Shown piece by piece: positions 6,873 through 17,500 of a stretch of 55,985 nt of DNA. Within the stretch, counting starts at the first letter, position 1, and each line of letters begins with the position of its first letter. The notes under the pieces were generated by a model. That model was not told the origin of the DNA. It did not search any database and was given only the letters and a program-made list of their open reading frames with translations. Made by a program: the position numbers and the translations under genes. This DNA comes from Spirochaetaceae bacterium (lineage in GTDB: Bacteria; Spirochaetota; Spirochaetia; CADAEX01): NCBI GenBank assembly GCA_009780675.1, contig WQZP01000015.1, forward strand, positions 1-55,985, in the 5' to 3' direction.

Positions 6873-9572
6873 ATGAATAAAGTCGAAAAAAATAAAGTAC
6901 TTATTGTAGATGATGAAAAATCGAATCTCGAGGTTTTGGTTAATATATTAAGCTTGGAATATACCATTTATATGACAAAAAGCGGTTCTGCTGCTTTTGA
7001 TATGGCTAGCAGATATATGCCGGATATTATTTTGTTGGATATTCTAATGCCAGATATGAGTGGGTTTGAAGTGCTTACAGCACTAAAAGCATCAGACAAA
7101 ACACGACATATTCCTGTTATTTTTATCACTGGGCTTAACCGCGTTGAGGACGAGGAAAAAGGGCTGGATATGGATGCTTCGGATTACATACACAAGCCTT
7201 TTAGCGGAAAAATTGTTAAGTTAAGGGTCAGGAATCAAATAAAAATTGTCAATCAAATCCGTGCCATAGAGGAATATGCGCAAAATATGCAGCTTACCCT
7301 TTCTAAAATGGAAGCCATTGTTAATAACTACAAAGGGATTATATGGAGTGTTGACAGTAAAGGCTTAATAACCTCTTTTAACGGGCAGTATTTAAAGACT
7401 ATTGGCCTTGAGCCTGCGCTTCTGACTGGGAAAAGTATTGAAACCATACGGGCAGAAAACAATCATGTTAACATTATTAATATTATTGATAATGTGGAAA
7501 AAACCTTCTCTGAAGGGCCGCAAGACTGGAACAGCGGAATAGATGACAATACGTTCCACACACACACAACGCCAATGTACGACTCCGAAGGCAATATGAT
7601 CGGCATAGTCGGCAGTACAGATGATGTGACTGAACTTATAAAACTCCATGCTGCTCTTAAGGCTACTGAGGAAAAGAGCAAATTTTTTGCCAAAATGAGC
7701 CATGAAATGCGCACCCCTCTAAGCGCGGTTATTGGACTGTCCGAGCTAACTCTTGAAGAGAGCGGGTTAAACGAGGAGGCCCGGGATAATTTATCGAAGA
7801 TATACAATGCCGGATCGAGTCTCCTTAGCATGGTCAATGATATCCTTGATATAAACAAAATAGAGGTGGGTAAATTCAAGCTTGAGCCGGTTGAGTATGA
7901 CACTCCTGCCATGATAAACGATGCTGTTACCCAAAGCATCATGCGTAAGGGAGAAGCCCCCATAGAGTTTGTACTAAACATTGACGAAAATATTCCCATT
8001 CGTCTTTATGGAGACGACCTCCGTATAAAGCAGATTTTGAATAATCTTCTGTCCAATGCTTTCAAGTATACCAAGGAAGGGACAGTAGAGTTGAACATGA
8101 AGATAGAACCAGAGGCAGCTGAGGCTGAAACTATTTGGCTGACTATTTCTGTCAAGGACACTGGTATTGGTATTCCGGACGAGGATATAAACAAACTGTT
8201 TGTAGACTATGGTCAAATCGATAGAACATCCAACCGTAAAATCGAAGGGATTGGTCTTGGATTGTCTATTACCAAGATGATAGTGGATATGATGGGTGGC
8301 TGCGTCTCTGTAGAAAGTAAATATGGCAAAGGCAGTATTTTTACTGCAAAACTTCCGCAAAAATTCGTCACTAATGAATCAATTGGACAGGATGTTATCA
8401 GTAATATTAAAAAACTCCGTTACTTAGTCAATAACAGCAACCGTATATCGCAGTTGTCGCGTATCAGCCTGCCATACGCGCGTGTAATGGTGGTGGATGA
8501 TGTAATGACCAACCTTGATGTGGCTAAGGGCATGATGAAGCCTTACAAAATGCAGGTTGACTGCTTGTTGAGTGGGCAGGAGGCTGTTAACGCTATTCGC
8601 GATGAAAAAGCCAGATACAATGCTATTTTTATGGATCACATGATGCCGGGAATGGATGGGATAGAAGCCACACGGATTATCCGCGAGGAAATCGGGACAG
8701 AATATGCGAAAACCATTCCTATAATAGCTTTTACTGCCAATGCGATTGCAGGGAACGAAGAAATGTTTTTGAGCAGAGGTTTCCAGGCATTTTTACCTAA
8801 ACCTGTTGAAATCAAACGTCTGGATGCGATTATACAGCAATGGGTGCGAAATGAGGAATTGGAAAGAGCCTACACCAGTGACACTGAGCAAGTTATAACA
8901 GGCGGGGAAACTTTTTTTGATATCCATTCTGGGCAGGACAGGCGTTCCGGCGGAGAGAGAAGGAGCGGATATGATCGGCGAAATTTAATCGCAGTCAAAG
9001 ATTTGGATTTTAGCAAAGGTTTGCAACGCTTTGACAATGATATAGAAACCTACCTGCAGATTATACGCTCATTTGCAGTGAATACCAGGCTTCTTCTTAA
9101 TACTATTATGGATGTAAATGAGGCTAATTTGACTAATTACGCTATCACTGTTCACGGGATAAAAGGATCATGCCGGGGCATTTGCGCCGAGTCTGTTGGG
9201 GTTCTGGCAGAAGCTTTGGAAAAAGCAGCCAAGTCCGGAGATATCAACTTTGTGATAGCCAATAATCCGGCTTTTTTAAAAGCAGCTTTGAGACTTATCG
9301 CAGATATTGATACCTTGTTCGCAAAAAGTGTAAGCACAAACAAAGATAAACCAGTAAAAGACAAGCCGTATGTGGAAGTGTTGTCAAAACTTCTTTTGGC
9401 CTGCGAAAATTACAATATAGAAGAAATAGAAACCACTATGAAAGAAATAGAGGTTTTCAGATATGAATCTGATGATGGCCTTGCGCTCTGGTTGCAGGAC
9501 AATGTGATTCAGATGAATTATTTAGAGATTGTAGAAAGACTTTCTGATTTGATCCCAAAATGGAAGGTGTAA
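6873..9572 (+). CDS. soluble REC-first hybrid histidine kinase (REC-PAS-HisKA-HATPase-REC-HPT)
   Basis: No signal peptide or TM segment is visible, so the 899-residue protein is cytoplasmic. It begins with a receiver (D56 in LLDILMPD), then a PAS domain at about 145-260, HisKA with H277 in MSHEMRTPL, HATPase, a second receiver with D588 in FMDHMMPGMDG, a short arginine-rich linker (DRRSGGERRSGYDRR, about 690-704) and an HPT domain with H761 in VHGIKGS. A helical tail follows. An in-frame TTG at 6864 is possible, but the ATG at 6873 is preferred. An N-terminal receiver means it can be controlled by another kinase. It is a paralogue of the next gene, which follows after 11 bases. Confidence 0.92.
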   Translation: MNKVEKNKVLIVDDEKSNLEVLVNILSLEYTIYMTKSGSAAFDMASRYMPDIILLDILMPDMSGFEVLTALKASDKTRHIPVIFITGLNRVEDEEKGLDMDASDYIHKPFSGKIVKLRVRNQIKIVNQIRAIEEYAQNMQLTLSKMEAIVNNYKGIIWSVDSKGLITSFNGQYLKTIGLEPALLTGKSIETIRAENNHVNIINIIDNVEKTFSEGPQDWNSGIDDNTFHTHTTPMYDSEGNMIGIVGSTDDVTELIKLHAALKATEEKSKFFAKMSHEMRTPLSAVIGLSELTLEESGLNEEARDNLSKIYNAGSSLLSMVNDILDINKIEVGKFKLEPVEYDTPAMINDAVTQSIMRKGEAPIEFVLNIDENIPIRLYGDDLRIKQILNNLLSNAFKYTKEGTVELNMKIEPEAAEAETIWLTISVKDTGIGIPDEDINKLFVDYGQIDRTSNRKIEGIGLGLSITKMIVDMMGGCVSVESKYGKGSIFTAKLPQKFVTNESIGQDVISNIKKLRYLVNNSNRISQLSRISLPYARVMVVDDVMTNLDVAKGMMKPYKMQVDCLLSGQEAVNAIRDEKARYNAIFMDHMMPGMDGIEATRIIREEIGTEYAKTIPIIAFTANAIAGNEEMFLSRGFQAFLPKPVEIKRLDAIIQQWVRNEELERAYTSDTEQVITGGETFFDIHSGQDRRSGGERRSGYDRRNLIAVKDLDFSKGLQRFDNDIETYLQIIRSFAVNTRLLLNTIMDVNEANLTNYAITVHGIKGSCRGICAESVGVLAEALEKAAKSGDINFVIANNPAFLKAALRLIADIDTLFAKSVSTNKDKPVKDKPYVEVLSKLLLACENYNIEEIETTMKEIEVFRYESDDGLALWLQDNVIQMNYLEIVERLSDLIPKWKV

Positions 9573-9583
9573 AAAGGTGAGAA

Positions 9584-11695
9584 ATGGATAATATCAAGAA
9601 AAACAGTGTACTCATTGTAGATGATGAAAAGTCAAATATTGAGGTTCTGATTCATATATTAAGCCCGGAATATAACGTTTATATGACAAAGAGTGGTTCT
9701 GTTGCTATTGAAATGGCTAATAAATTTTTGCCTGATATTATTTTACTGGATATTGTTATGCCTGATATGGATGGGTTTGAAGTGCTTGCAGCTTTAAAAT
9801 TATCAGCGAGGACACGACATATTCCTGTTATTTTCATCACAGGGCTGGATAGCGTTGAGGATGAAGAAAAAGGGCTGGATTTGGATGCTGTGGATTACAT
9901 CCATAAACCTTTCAGCGCCAAGATCGTTAAATCCAGGGTTCGGAATCAAATACAAATAGTCAATCAGATCCGGGAACTTGTTACGCTCCACCAGGATTTA
10001 GAGGCTGCGGTTAAAGCTGCTGAAAGTGCTAATCAAACTAAATCAGCTTTTTTAGCAAAAATGAGCCATGAAATACGTACGCCTTTAAATGCTGTTTTAG
10101 GCATCTCTGAAATCCATCTTCAAAAAGAAAGCCTGCCTCAAGATATAAAAGAAGCGTTTAGCAGAATTTTTACTTCCGGGGATTTACTCCTTGGTATTAT
10201 TAACGATATACTTGATATGTCAAAAATTGAGGCTCAAAAACTGGAATTGTCGCCAACGCAGTACGATGTTTCCAGCATGATTTACGACACTGCTTTTTTT
10301 AATATGATCAAATACGAAAACAAGCCAATTGAATTTATTCTTAACGTGGATGAAAATGTTCCATCTGCGCTGATTGGTGACGAGCTTCGCATTAAACAGG
10401 TTTTGAATAATCTTCTCTCTAATGCTTTCAAATATACAAAGGCTGGCAAGGTTGAGTTGTTGGTTACAGCAAAGGATGCTCTGGAGAAATCCGGGGAAAA
10501 TTCCAATACTACTGTAACACTGGTTCTCTCTGTACGTGATACTGGGCAGGGGATGACGCAAGAGCAATTGAGCAAACTATTTGATGAATATTCCCGTTTT
10601 AACATGGAAGCCAACCGTTCTACCGAAGGTACTGGTCTGGGGATGAGTATTACACAAAATTTGATACGTATGATGGACGGCAGGATTTTAGTGGAAAGCG
10701 AGCCGGGCGAAGGTACTCTGGTTACTGTGCGTTTGCCACAGGGGAATGTCGGCGCAGTGGCGTTAGGTAAAGAAGCAGTGGAGAAACTGCGGCAGTTCCG
10801 CACAAGTTACGAGGCAAAGGTAAAAAAAGCTCCACTTGTTAGCGAGCCAATGCCTTTTGGAAGAGTTCTGCTTGTGGATGACATGGATATGAATTTGTAT
10901 GTTGCTGAAGATATGCTGTCGCCTTACGGACTACAGGTAGACAAGGCTACAAGCGGGGCCGAGGCTATAGAAAAAGTAAAGAGCAACGAGTACGACCTTG
11001 TGCTTATGGATCATATGATGCCTGTAATGGATGGCATTGAAACAACCCAAGAGATAAGAAAGCTTGGTCAGGAATATGAGAAGCTTCCCATTGTTGCATT
11101 AACAGCCAACGCAGTTTCCGGCGCAAAAGAAATGTTTTTAGCTAACGGATTCAATGGTTTTATATCAAAGCCTATTAGTATGCAGAAACTGGACGAAGTT
11201 CTTAAAGAATGGATATTGTCAAAAGGAATCAAGAAAAGCGACGAGGCAGCACCCTCTGAAAGTCCTTCTTCTCCCCAGGAGGCGGAGGATGTTAGCCAGG
11301 AAGACTATGATAGTTTTTTGGATAATGTTGCCAAAATAGACGAAATTAACATTGAGATAGGATTAACCCAGTTTTCAAATACAAAAGATATGTATTGCAA
11401 TACATTGGATATGTTTCATAAAAAATTTATATTAAAATGCGATGATATTACTGCTCTTTTTGAGGCCAAGGATCTAAAGAATTTTTATATTTCCATGCAT
11501 GGGATTAAATCCTCCCTCTTTATTATCGGGGCAGTGAAGTTGTCCGAAATGGCAGCTGATATGGAAATTGCCTCAAAAAATGGGGCACTTGACTTTTGTG
11601 AGAAAAAGTTCCCAGAATTTAAGGAAAGGCTTTTGTTGTTGTGTAAGCAGTTATCTGTTGTTTTTTCCGGTGTGGATTTTTTTTCGGAAAACTAG
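9584..11695 (+). CDS. soluble REC-first hybrid histidine kinase (REC-HisKA-HATPase-REC-HPT)
   Basis: This 703-residue cytoplasmic kinase has receiver D56 in LLDIVMPDMDG, HisKA H162 in MSHEIRTPL, HATPase, second receiver D476 in LMDHMMPVMDG, and HPT H639 in MHGIKSS. Its first receiver is very like that of the previous gene, but there is no PAS domain between receiver and kinase. An AAGGTGAG site precedes the ATG, 11 bases after the previous stop, so the two are co-translated. It may be a relay node rather than a primary sensor. Confidence 0.92.
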   Translation: MDNIKKNSVLIVDDEKSNIEVLIHILSPEYNVYMTKSGSVAIEMANKFLPDIILLDIVMPDMDGFEVLAALKLSARTRHIPVIFITGLDSVEDEEKGLDLDAVDYIHKPFSAKIVKSRVRNQIQIVNQIRELVTLHQDLEAAVKAAESANQTKSAFLAKMSHEIRTPLNAVLGISEIHLQKESLPQDIKEAFSRIFTSGDLLLGIINDILDMSKIEAQKLELSPTQYDVSSMIYDTAFFNMIKYENKPIEFILNVDENVPSALIGDELRIKQVLNNLLSNAFKYTKAGKVELLVTAKDALEKSGENSNTTVTLVLSVRDTGQGMTQEQLSKLFDEYSRFNMEANRSTEGTGLGMSITQNLIRMMDGRILVESEPGEGTLVTVRLPQGNVGAVALGKEAVEKLRQFRTSYEAKVKKAPLVSEPMPFGRVLLVDDMDMNLYVAEDMLSPYGLQVDKATSGAEAIEKVKSNEYDLVLMDHMMPVMDGIETTQEIRKLGQEYEKLPIVALTANAVSGAKEMFLANGFNGFISKPISMQKLDEVLKEWILSKGIKKSDEAAPSESPSSPQEAEDVSQEDYDSFLDNVAKIDEINIEIGLTQFSNTKDMYCNTLDMFHKKFILKCDDITALFEAKDLKNFYISMHGIKSSLFIIGAVKLSEMAADMEIASKNGALDFCEKKFPEFKERLLLLCKQLSVVFSGVDFFSEN

Positions 11696-11765
11696 CTGAG
11701 AAATGCTAATACATGATGTCCGCTTTTGAGGCTCATAGATTCGTTGATGTTAAGAGGTAAAAAAA

Positions 11766-14489
11766 ATGACTGCTAAAATGGGGATTGCCAGAACAAAAGG
11801 CAAAGGCAATAAAAAAATCTATTTGAGAATTTTTATTGTGATTATCATCGTAGCAAGTGTCATAAATGTTTGCGGACTTACAGTGGGCGCTGTGTTCCTT
11901 ACGCGCAGCATAAGCCATGCAATAGAAAATGATATGTTGGTTGCTATTGACATCGCTGATCTGTATGTTACAAAAGAAATAGAATTGCTAAAAATCAAAG
12001 CAGCTGAGGCTGCCAGAGATATCAGGCTGTTTTTTGAGGCTGGCGAGAGAGAAGGGATTCTGGATCGTGTTTGCGCGAAATATCTAATGTATAAAGGGCT
12101 GGGTGTTTTTAGTGAAACAACATTGCTGGATTTTTGTGGCCAGTTCTCCGTATCGCAGGACTTGCTCCACGAGCCGTTTATGCAAATCGCTTTTGCTGGA
12201 GGTCAGGCTGTCTCAACCACCATGTACAGCTTGGAGAACGACCTTGTTATGTATGTGTCTGCGCCTATAAAAGATGGGCTTGTTCTGGCAGCTGTTCTGC
12301 CTGGTTTATATTTAAGCAATAAGGTGTCACAGCTTAAGTTCTGGCAGTCTGGTCATTTGTTTATTGACGATGCAGAAGGTGTGGTTATATCCAATATCCG
12401 CGAAGACTGGGTGCTGCAGCGGCGCAATTTTATTGAATTGGCTAAAACAGATAACAGGTATGAATGGGTAAGCGCCATGGTAAAGCGTGGAATCGCAGGG
12501 GAACGGGGTACTGCCAGGTTTAGTGTGGATGGTGTGCCGCGGATATGCGCTTTCCGCCCCATATCCAGTCCAACCGAAGAGTGGTTCGTTGGTATAATCG
12601 CGCCCCTGAATGAGAGCGTGTTAAGTGATATTCCCGGCAGTATATTGTTGATGGGGATAATAACGTTTATTCTGAGTATAATAGCAGCTACCGGAGCTGC
12701 CATTATATTAAAACGTCCATACGAAGAAGCGGATAATCTGCGGAGAGATGCTGAAATCGCATCAATTTCAAAGACTACTTTTCTTGCTAATATGAGTCAT
12801 GAGATAAGAACACCAATGAATAGTATCATAGGATTTTCCGATTTAGCCATGGATGGTGAAACATCTCCGAAAACAAGGGATTATCTGGATAAAATCCACA
12901 CGAACGCAGAGTGGCTGTTGCATATTATTAATGATATATTGGATATTTCTAAAATTGAGTCTGGCAAAATGGAGCTGGAAAATATCCCTTTTGATCTGCA
13001 TAAATTATTTTCAAGCTGTCGGACATTGATTATGCCAAAAGCCATTGAAAAAGGTATTATATTGCACTTTTACGCTGAGCCGTCCATAGGCAGAATGCCG
13101 GTGGGTGACCCCACAAGGCTGCGCCAGGTGCTTATAAATTTATTGACCAACGCTGTAAAATTTACAAATACCGGCATGGTCAAACTCCACACTGCCATAA
13201 AAAATATTAGCAGAAAGAACATCACAATGTATTTTGAAGTAAAAGACAGTGGTATTGGCATGACGCCGGAACAGATAAAGAAAGTATTCAAGCCATTTGC
13301 CCAGGCAGAAGCTGGTATAACGCGTAAATACGGCGGTACAGGACTTGGTCTTTCCATATCAAAAAATATTGTGGAAATGATGGGGGGGACACTTTCTGTG
13401 GAAAGCACTTCCGGAATTGGCAGCAAGTTCAGCTTTGAACTAACGTTTGATACAATAGATGTAGCTGACGATGAAATGTTCGAAAAAAAAGTAGCGCTCA
13501 ATGTGCTTGAAAAGCCCACATTTGAAGGCGAGATCCTGCTGTTTGAGGATAATGTAATGAATCAACAGGTTATATGCGAACATCTTTCCAGAGTTGGGCT
13601 TAAAACCATTGTGGCAGAGAACGGCAAGATAGGTGTTGAAATTGTTAAAAATAGAATAGCAAATAACGAAAAACTATTTGACTTGATTTTTATGGATATA
13701 CACATGCCTGTTATGGATGGTCTTGAAGCATCCAATAGAATTTTTGAGCTTAACACCGGTATCCCCATTGTAGCCATAACTGCAAACATTATGTCCGAAG
13801 ACATGAAGATTTACAAGCAAAGTGGTATGAGTGATTGCATGGGCAAGCCATTCACCTCTCAGGAACTGTGGCACTGCCTCATGAAATATTTCACGCCAGT
13901 GTTCCATGAACCAGGAGATAAGCACACACAGGTTGAAGCAGACGTGGAATTACAAAGAAGCCTTCAATTATTATTTATAAAAAGTAATAAAGAAAGATTT
14001 CATGAAATTATCAAAGCACTTGAGGCGGGTGACATAAAGCTTGCGCACAGGCTTGCACATTCCTTAAAGGGCAATGCAGGGCAGCTTGGTAAAATCATTT
14101 TACAGCAAGCTGCCTCAGATGTGGAATCCCGGCTCAAAAGCGGAGAAAACAAAGTTACAAAAGAACAACTGCAGACTCTTGAAACAGAACTGAATGCAGT
14201 GCTCACGGAATTCTCGACCCTGCTTGATGGGTGCAGGGAGGAGCCAGAGTTTCAATCCTACCCAGATAAACAATTGCTTGACGAGGAATCAGCGCAAAAA
14301 TTAATTGAGGAACTGGAGCCAATACTTAAAATGGGAAATCCTGATTGCGGGAAGTTTATCGATGGCCTTCGTTTAATACCGTATGACGATGATTTAAAAA
14401 TCAAATTGATACAACAAATAGAAGATTTTGACTTTGGGCCGGCTTGTATTACGCTTGCTGAATTAAAGGAAAAATCTAAACTGTGCTAA
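11766..14489 (+). CDS. membrane hybrid sensor histidine kinase (Cache-like-HisKA-HATPase-REC-HPT)
   Basis: The 907-residue protein has a TM helix at about 20-44, a periplasmic Cache-like sensor to about 285, a second TM at about 297-317, HisKA with H345 in MSHEIRTPM, HATPase ([16 protein letters not shown]), REC with D644 in [14 protein letters not shown] with H765 in RLAHSLKG, and the C-terminal helical module seen in its paralogues. The phospho-acceptor region reads LLFEDNVMN, so the acidic pair is E-D. A ribosome site (AGAGG) precedes the ATG; the 70-base gap before it shows no clear promoter. With the next gene it forms the first copy of a duplicated Cache-kinase/SBP-kinase block. Confidence 0.9.
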   Translation: MTAKMGIARTKGKGNKKIYLRIFIVIIIVASVINVCGLTVGAVFLTRSISHAIENDMLVAIDIADLYVTKEIELLKIKAAEAARDIRLFFEAGEREGILDRVCAKYLMYKGLGVFSETTLLDFCGQFSVSQDLLHEPFMQIAFAGGQAVSTTMYSLENDLVMYVSAPIKDGLVLAAVLPGLYLSNKVSQLKFWQSGHLFIDDAEGVVISNIREDWVLQRRNFIELAKTDNRYEWVSAMVKRGIAGERGTARFSVDGVPRICAFRPISSPTEEWFVGIIAPLNESVLSDIPGSILLMGIITFILSIIAATGAAIILKRPYEEADNLRRDAEIASISKTTFLANMSHEIRTPMNSIIGFSDLAMDGETSPKTRDYLDKIHTNAEWLLHIINDILDISKIESGKMELENIPFDLHKLFSSCRTLIMPKAIEKGIILHFYAEPSIGRMPVGDPTRLRQVLINLLTNAVKFTNTGMVKLHTAIKNISRKNITMYFEVKDSGIGMTPEQIKKVFKPFAQAEAGITRKYGGTGLGLSISKNIVEMMGGTLSVESTSGIGSKFSFELTFDTIDVADDEMFEKKVALNVLEKPTFEGEILLFEDNVMNQQVICEHLSRVGLKTIVAENGKIGVEIVKNRIANNEKLFDLIFMDIHMPVMDGLEASNRIFELNTGIPIVAITANIMSEDMKIYKQSGMSDCMGKPFTSQELWHCLMKYFTPVFHEPGDKHTQVEADVELQRSLQLLFIKSNKERFHEIIKALEAGDIKLAHRLAHSLKGNAGQLGKIILQQAASDVESRLKSGENKVTKEQLQTLETELNAVLTEFSTLLDGCREEPEFQSYPDKQLLDEESAQKLIEELEPILKMGNPDCGKFIDGLRLIPYDDDLKIKLIQQIEDFDFGPACITLAELKEKSKLC

Positions 14490-14508
14490 GCAAAGAGAGA
14501 GGTTTTAT

Positions 14509-17500
14509 ATGCGTATGATAAACAGGATTACTTGCTTAATCTCAATTGTCATACTTTTGTTGGGTTTAATTTCGGGGTGTAAAAAATCTCTTATAGATCA
14601 GGGTGGGGAATCTATGAGATTCTCTTCGTTCCGGGATGTTCCCGGCGTGACACAAGATGAAATAAGAGCAATCGAAGCGCTCCGGGAGCAGGTTCTTAAT
14701 AGGCCTTCCGGACATTTTGTATACAGTGTGCTGCTATCCACTGAAGCTTTTATAGATAGTAATGGTAATATTAGAGGATGGTCCGCCCTGTTTTGTGAAT
14801 GGCTGACAGAATTTTTTGATATCCCGTTTAAACCTGAATTTGTTGCATGTTATGATTTTATGGCCAAGCTTGCAAGTTTCGAGGTAGATTTTACAGGCGC
14901 CATGAAAGCTAATGAAGAAAGGCGAAGAACCTATTTTATGACCTCTGCCATAGCTTTGCAGTATGTGAGCTCCTTCAGACTTATAAACAGTATTCCTCTT
15001 GAGATCATCGCGCAAACACGTCCGCTTCGATACGCATTTATATACAACACTTTAACGATTCAGCAAGTTACCTCCAGGCTTGAACCAGGCACTTTTGAAG
15101 TTGTACTGGTCAGCAATACTGCTGAAGCTCGCCAAATGCTCCACTCAGGCGAAGCAGATGTTTTTTTCAATCCTAATATTACAGAAGTCGCCTTTGATAT
15201 TTATGGAGATGTGGTTGCCAGGGATTTTTTTCCCATGATTCTTAATCCTGTTCCATTAACAACTAAAAATCCAGAGCTGGAACCTGTTATCTCAGTTATG
15301 GAAAAAGCGCTGCAGACAAGTGGTACTCGCCGTTACCTTGCAGAATTATACAATACAGGGTATCAGGAATACCTCAGGCATAAGCTTTTTACTCAGCTTA
15401 CCGAAGAAGAGCGCCGTTTTATACAGACAAACCCTGTTATACCTGTTGCGCTTGAGGCAAGCAATTACCCTGTCAGCTTTTTTAATACTCACGAAGGGGA
15501 ATGGCAGGGCATTGCAGTCGATGTGCTTAAAGAAGTCAAGGCGCTTACTGGCTTGCGCTTTGAGCGCGTCAACAATGAAAACGCCACCTTCCCTGATCTG
15601 CTTGGAATGTTGGAAAACCACGAAGCATCCATGATCTCGGAGTTGATGCGCACAAGAGAGCGGGAAGGCTCTTTCTTATGGCCAGATACTGCATTCATGA
15701 AGACTTATTTTTCTTTGATCTCCAGACAGGGTTATAAATATATCTCTTTAAATGAAATCTTTCACACCAGAGTAGGTTTGCTTAAAGGTTATGCAACTAC
15801 GGATTATTTCCATAAATGGTTTCCTGATCACCCTTTTGCCATAGAATATGAGAGCAATTTAGCTGCTTTCGATGCTTTGGATCGTGGTGAGATTGATGTT
15901 GTTATGACTACCAGTCACGAACTGTTGTTCCTGACTCATTTTCTGGAACAGCCGGGTTATAAAATCAATTTTCTGTTTGATTATTCTTTTGACTCTACTT
16001 TTGGAATTAACAAAGACAACGTTATTCTGCACTCTATAGTCAGTAAGACGCTTCGCCTGATAAATACAAATATGATTTCGGGTCAATGGATGCGCAGAAC
16101 CTTTGACTATCGTGTAAACGTCGTAGAAGCGCAACGCCCCTGGCTAATAGGGGCATCTGTTTTGCTTTCCAGCATACTCATTCTAATTACAGTTCTGTTT
16201 GTAAAAAACCGCCGCGCTGGCAAGCATCTGGAAAATCTTGTAAAAGAAAGGACACGTGAACTTGAACTGCAAACTGTAACGCTTACCACTTTATTTGATA
16301 CAATTCCCGACCTTATTTTTACCAAGGATTTGAATTTGCATTTTACACAATGTAACAAAAGTTTTGCAGAGCATTTTGGTATGTGCAAGAAAGATTTCAT
16401 CGGGAAGAGTACTACAGAATGTCTGGACTTACCAATTGAGTTAGCGAATGAATATGATGAAAGAGACAGCCAGGCTGTCAAAGAAAACCGAACTTTCATA
16501 TTCGAAGAATACATACCGCGTATTGACGGGGCAAACCCGTTTTATGAAACAGTTAATGCGCCCTTGATAGTGGATAACTCTGTAGTCGGACTCTTGATAA
16601 TATCACGCGACATAACAAAGCGGAAAGAACTGGAGCGCAGATTAGCCTCTGATTATGAATACGCAAACAAACTGAGCGATTCTTTGGCGAGAATTACGAA
16701 GTCGCCGGCTATTTCTGCCGGGGATTTGAAGGCTGCTGCAGACATCATTGTACAGGAGGGGTGCGTTGCTTTGAATACCCACCGCGTCAGCGCCTGGACC
16801 CTGGCCAAAGACTCAGAGGCTCTCGAAAATATTTCCTGCTATGACAGTTCAACCAGAAAACATCGCGTCCAGGACAACTTTGACTTGTTAAGCCGCAAAG
16901 AATATGCTGAGTTACTAAAATCCGAACGGCTGGTTGTCACAAGCAATGTTGAAGAGTGTTATGCGTTGTACCTCGCAGAAGAAGGTTCCGGCAGTTTATT
17001 CTGCGCTTTACTTGACGCCCCCATACGCATTGACGGCACAATGGTTGGGGTTGTCTGTGCAGAACAGGATCGGTGTGAAGAATTTCCCGAAGGACGTGAA
17101 TGGACGATAGCAGAAAAAAGCTTTGTTTCCTCTCTTGCTGATTTAATGGCGCTTGCAATCTCCGGGGCAGAACGACGCAGGGCGTACGATGCTGCTAAAA
17201 TGGCCAGCCAAATTAAGTCTGCGTTTCTTGCTCATATGAGTCATGAAATAAGGACACCGATGAATAGCATCGTGGGTTTTTCCGAGCTGGCAATGGGTGG
17301 AGAAATTCAGCCCAAAACAAAGGACTATCTGGCCAAAATTATGGAAAATTCACAGTGGCTTTTACAGATAATAAATGATATTCTGGATATATCCAAAGTT
17401 GAATCAGGCAAAATGGAGCTGGAAAGAGTTCCTTTTGATATGCATTCGTTATTTCTCTCCTGCCGGACAATCATGATGCCAAAAGCCATTGAAAAGGGCA

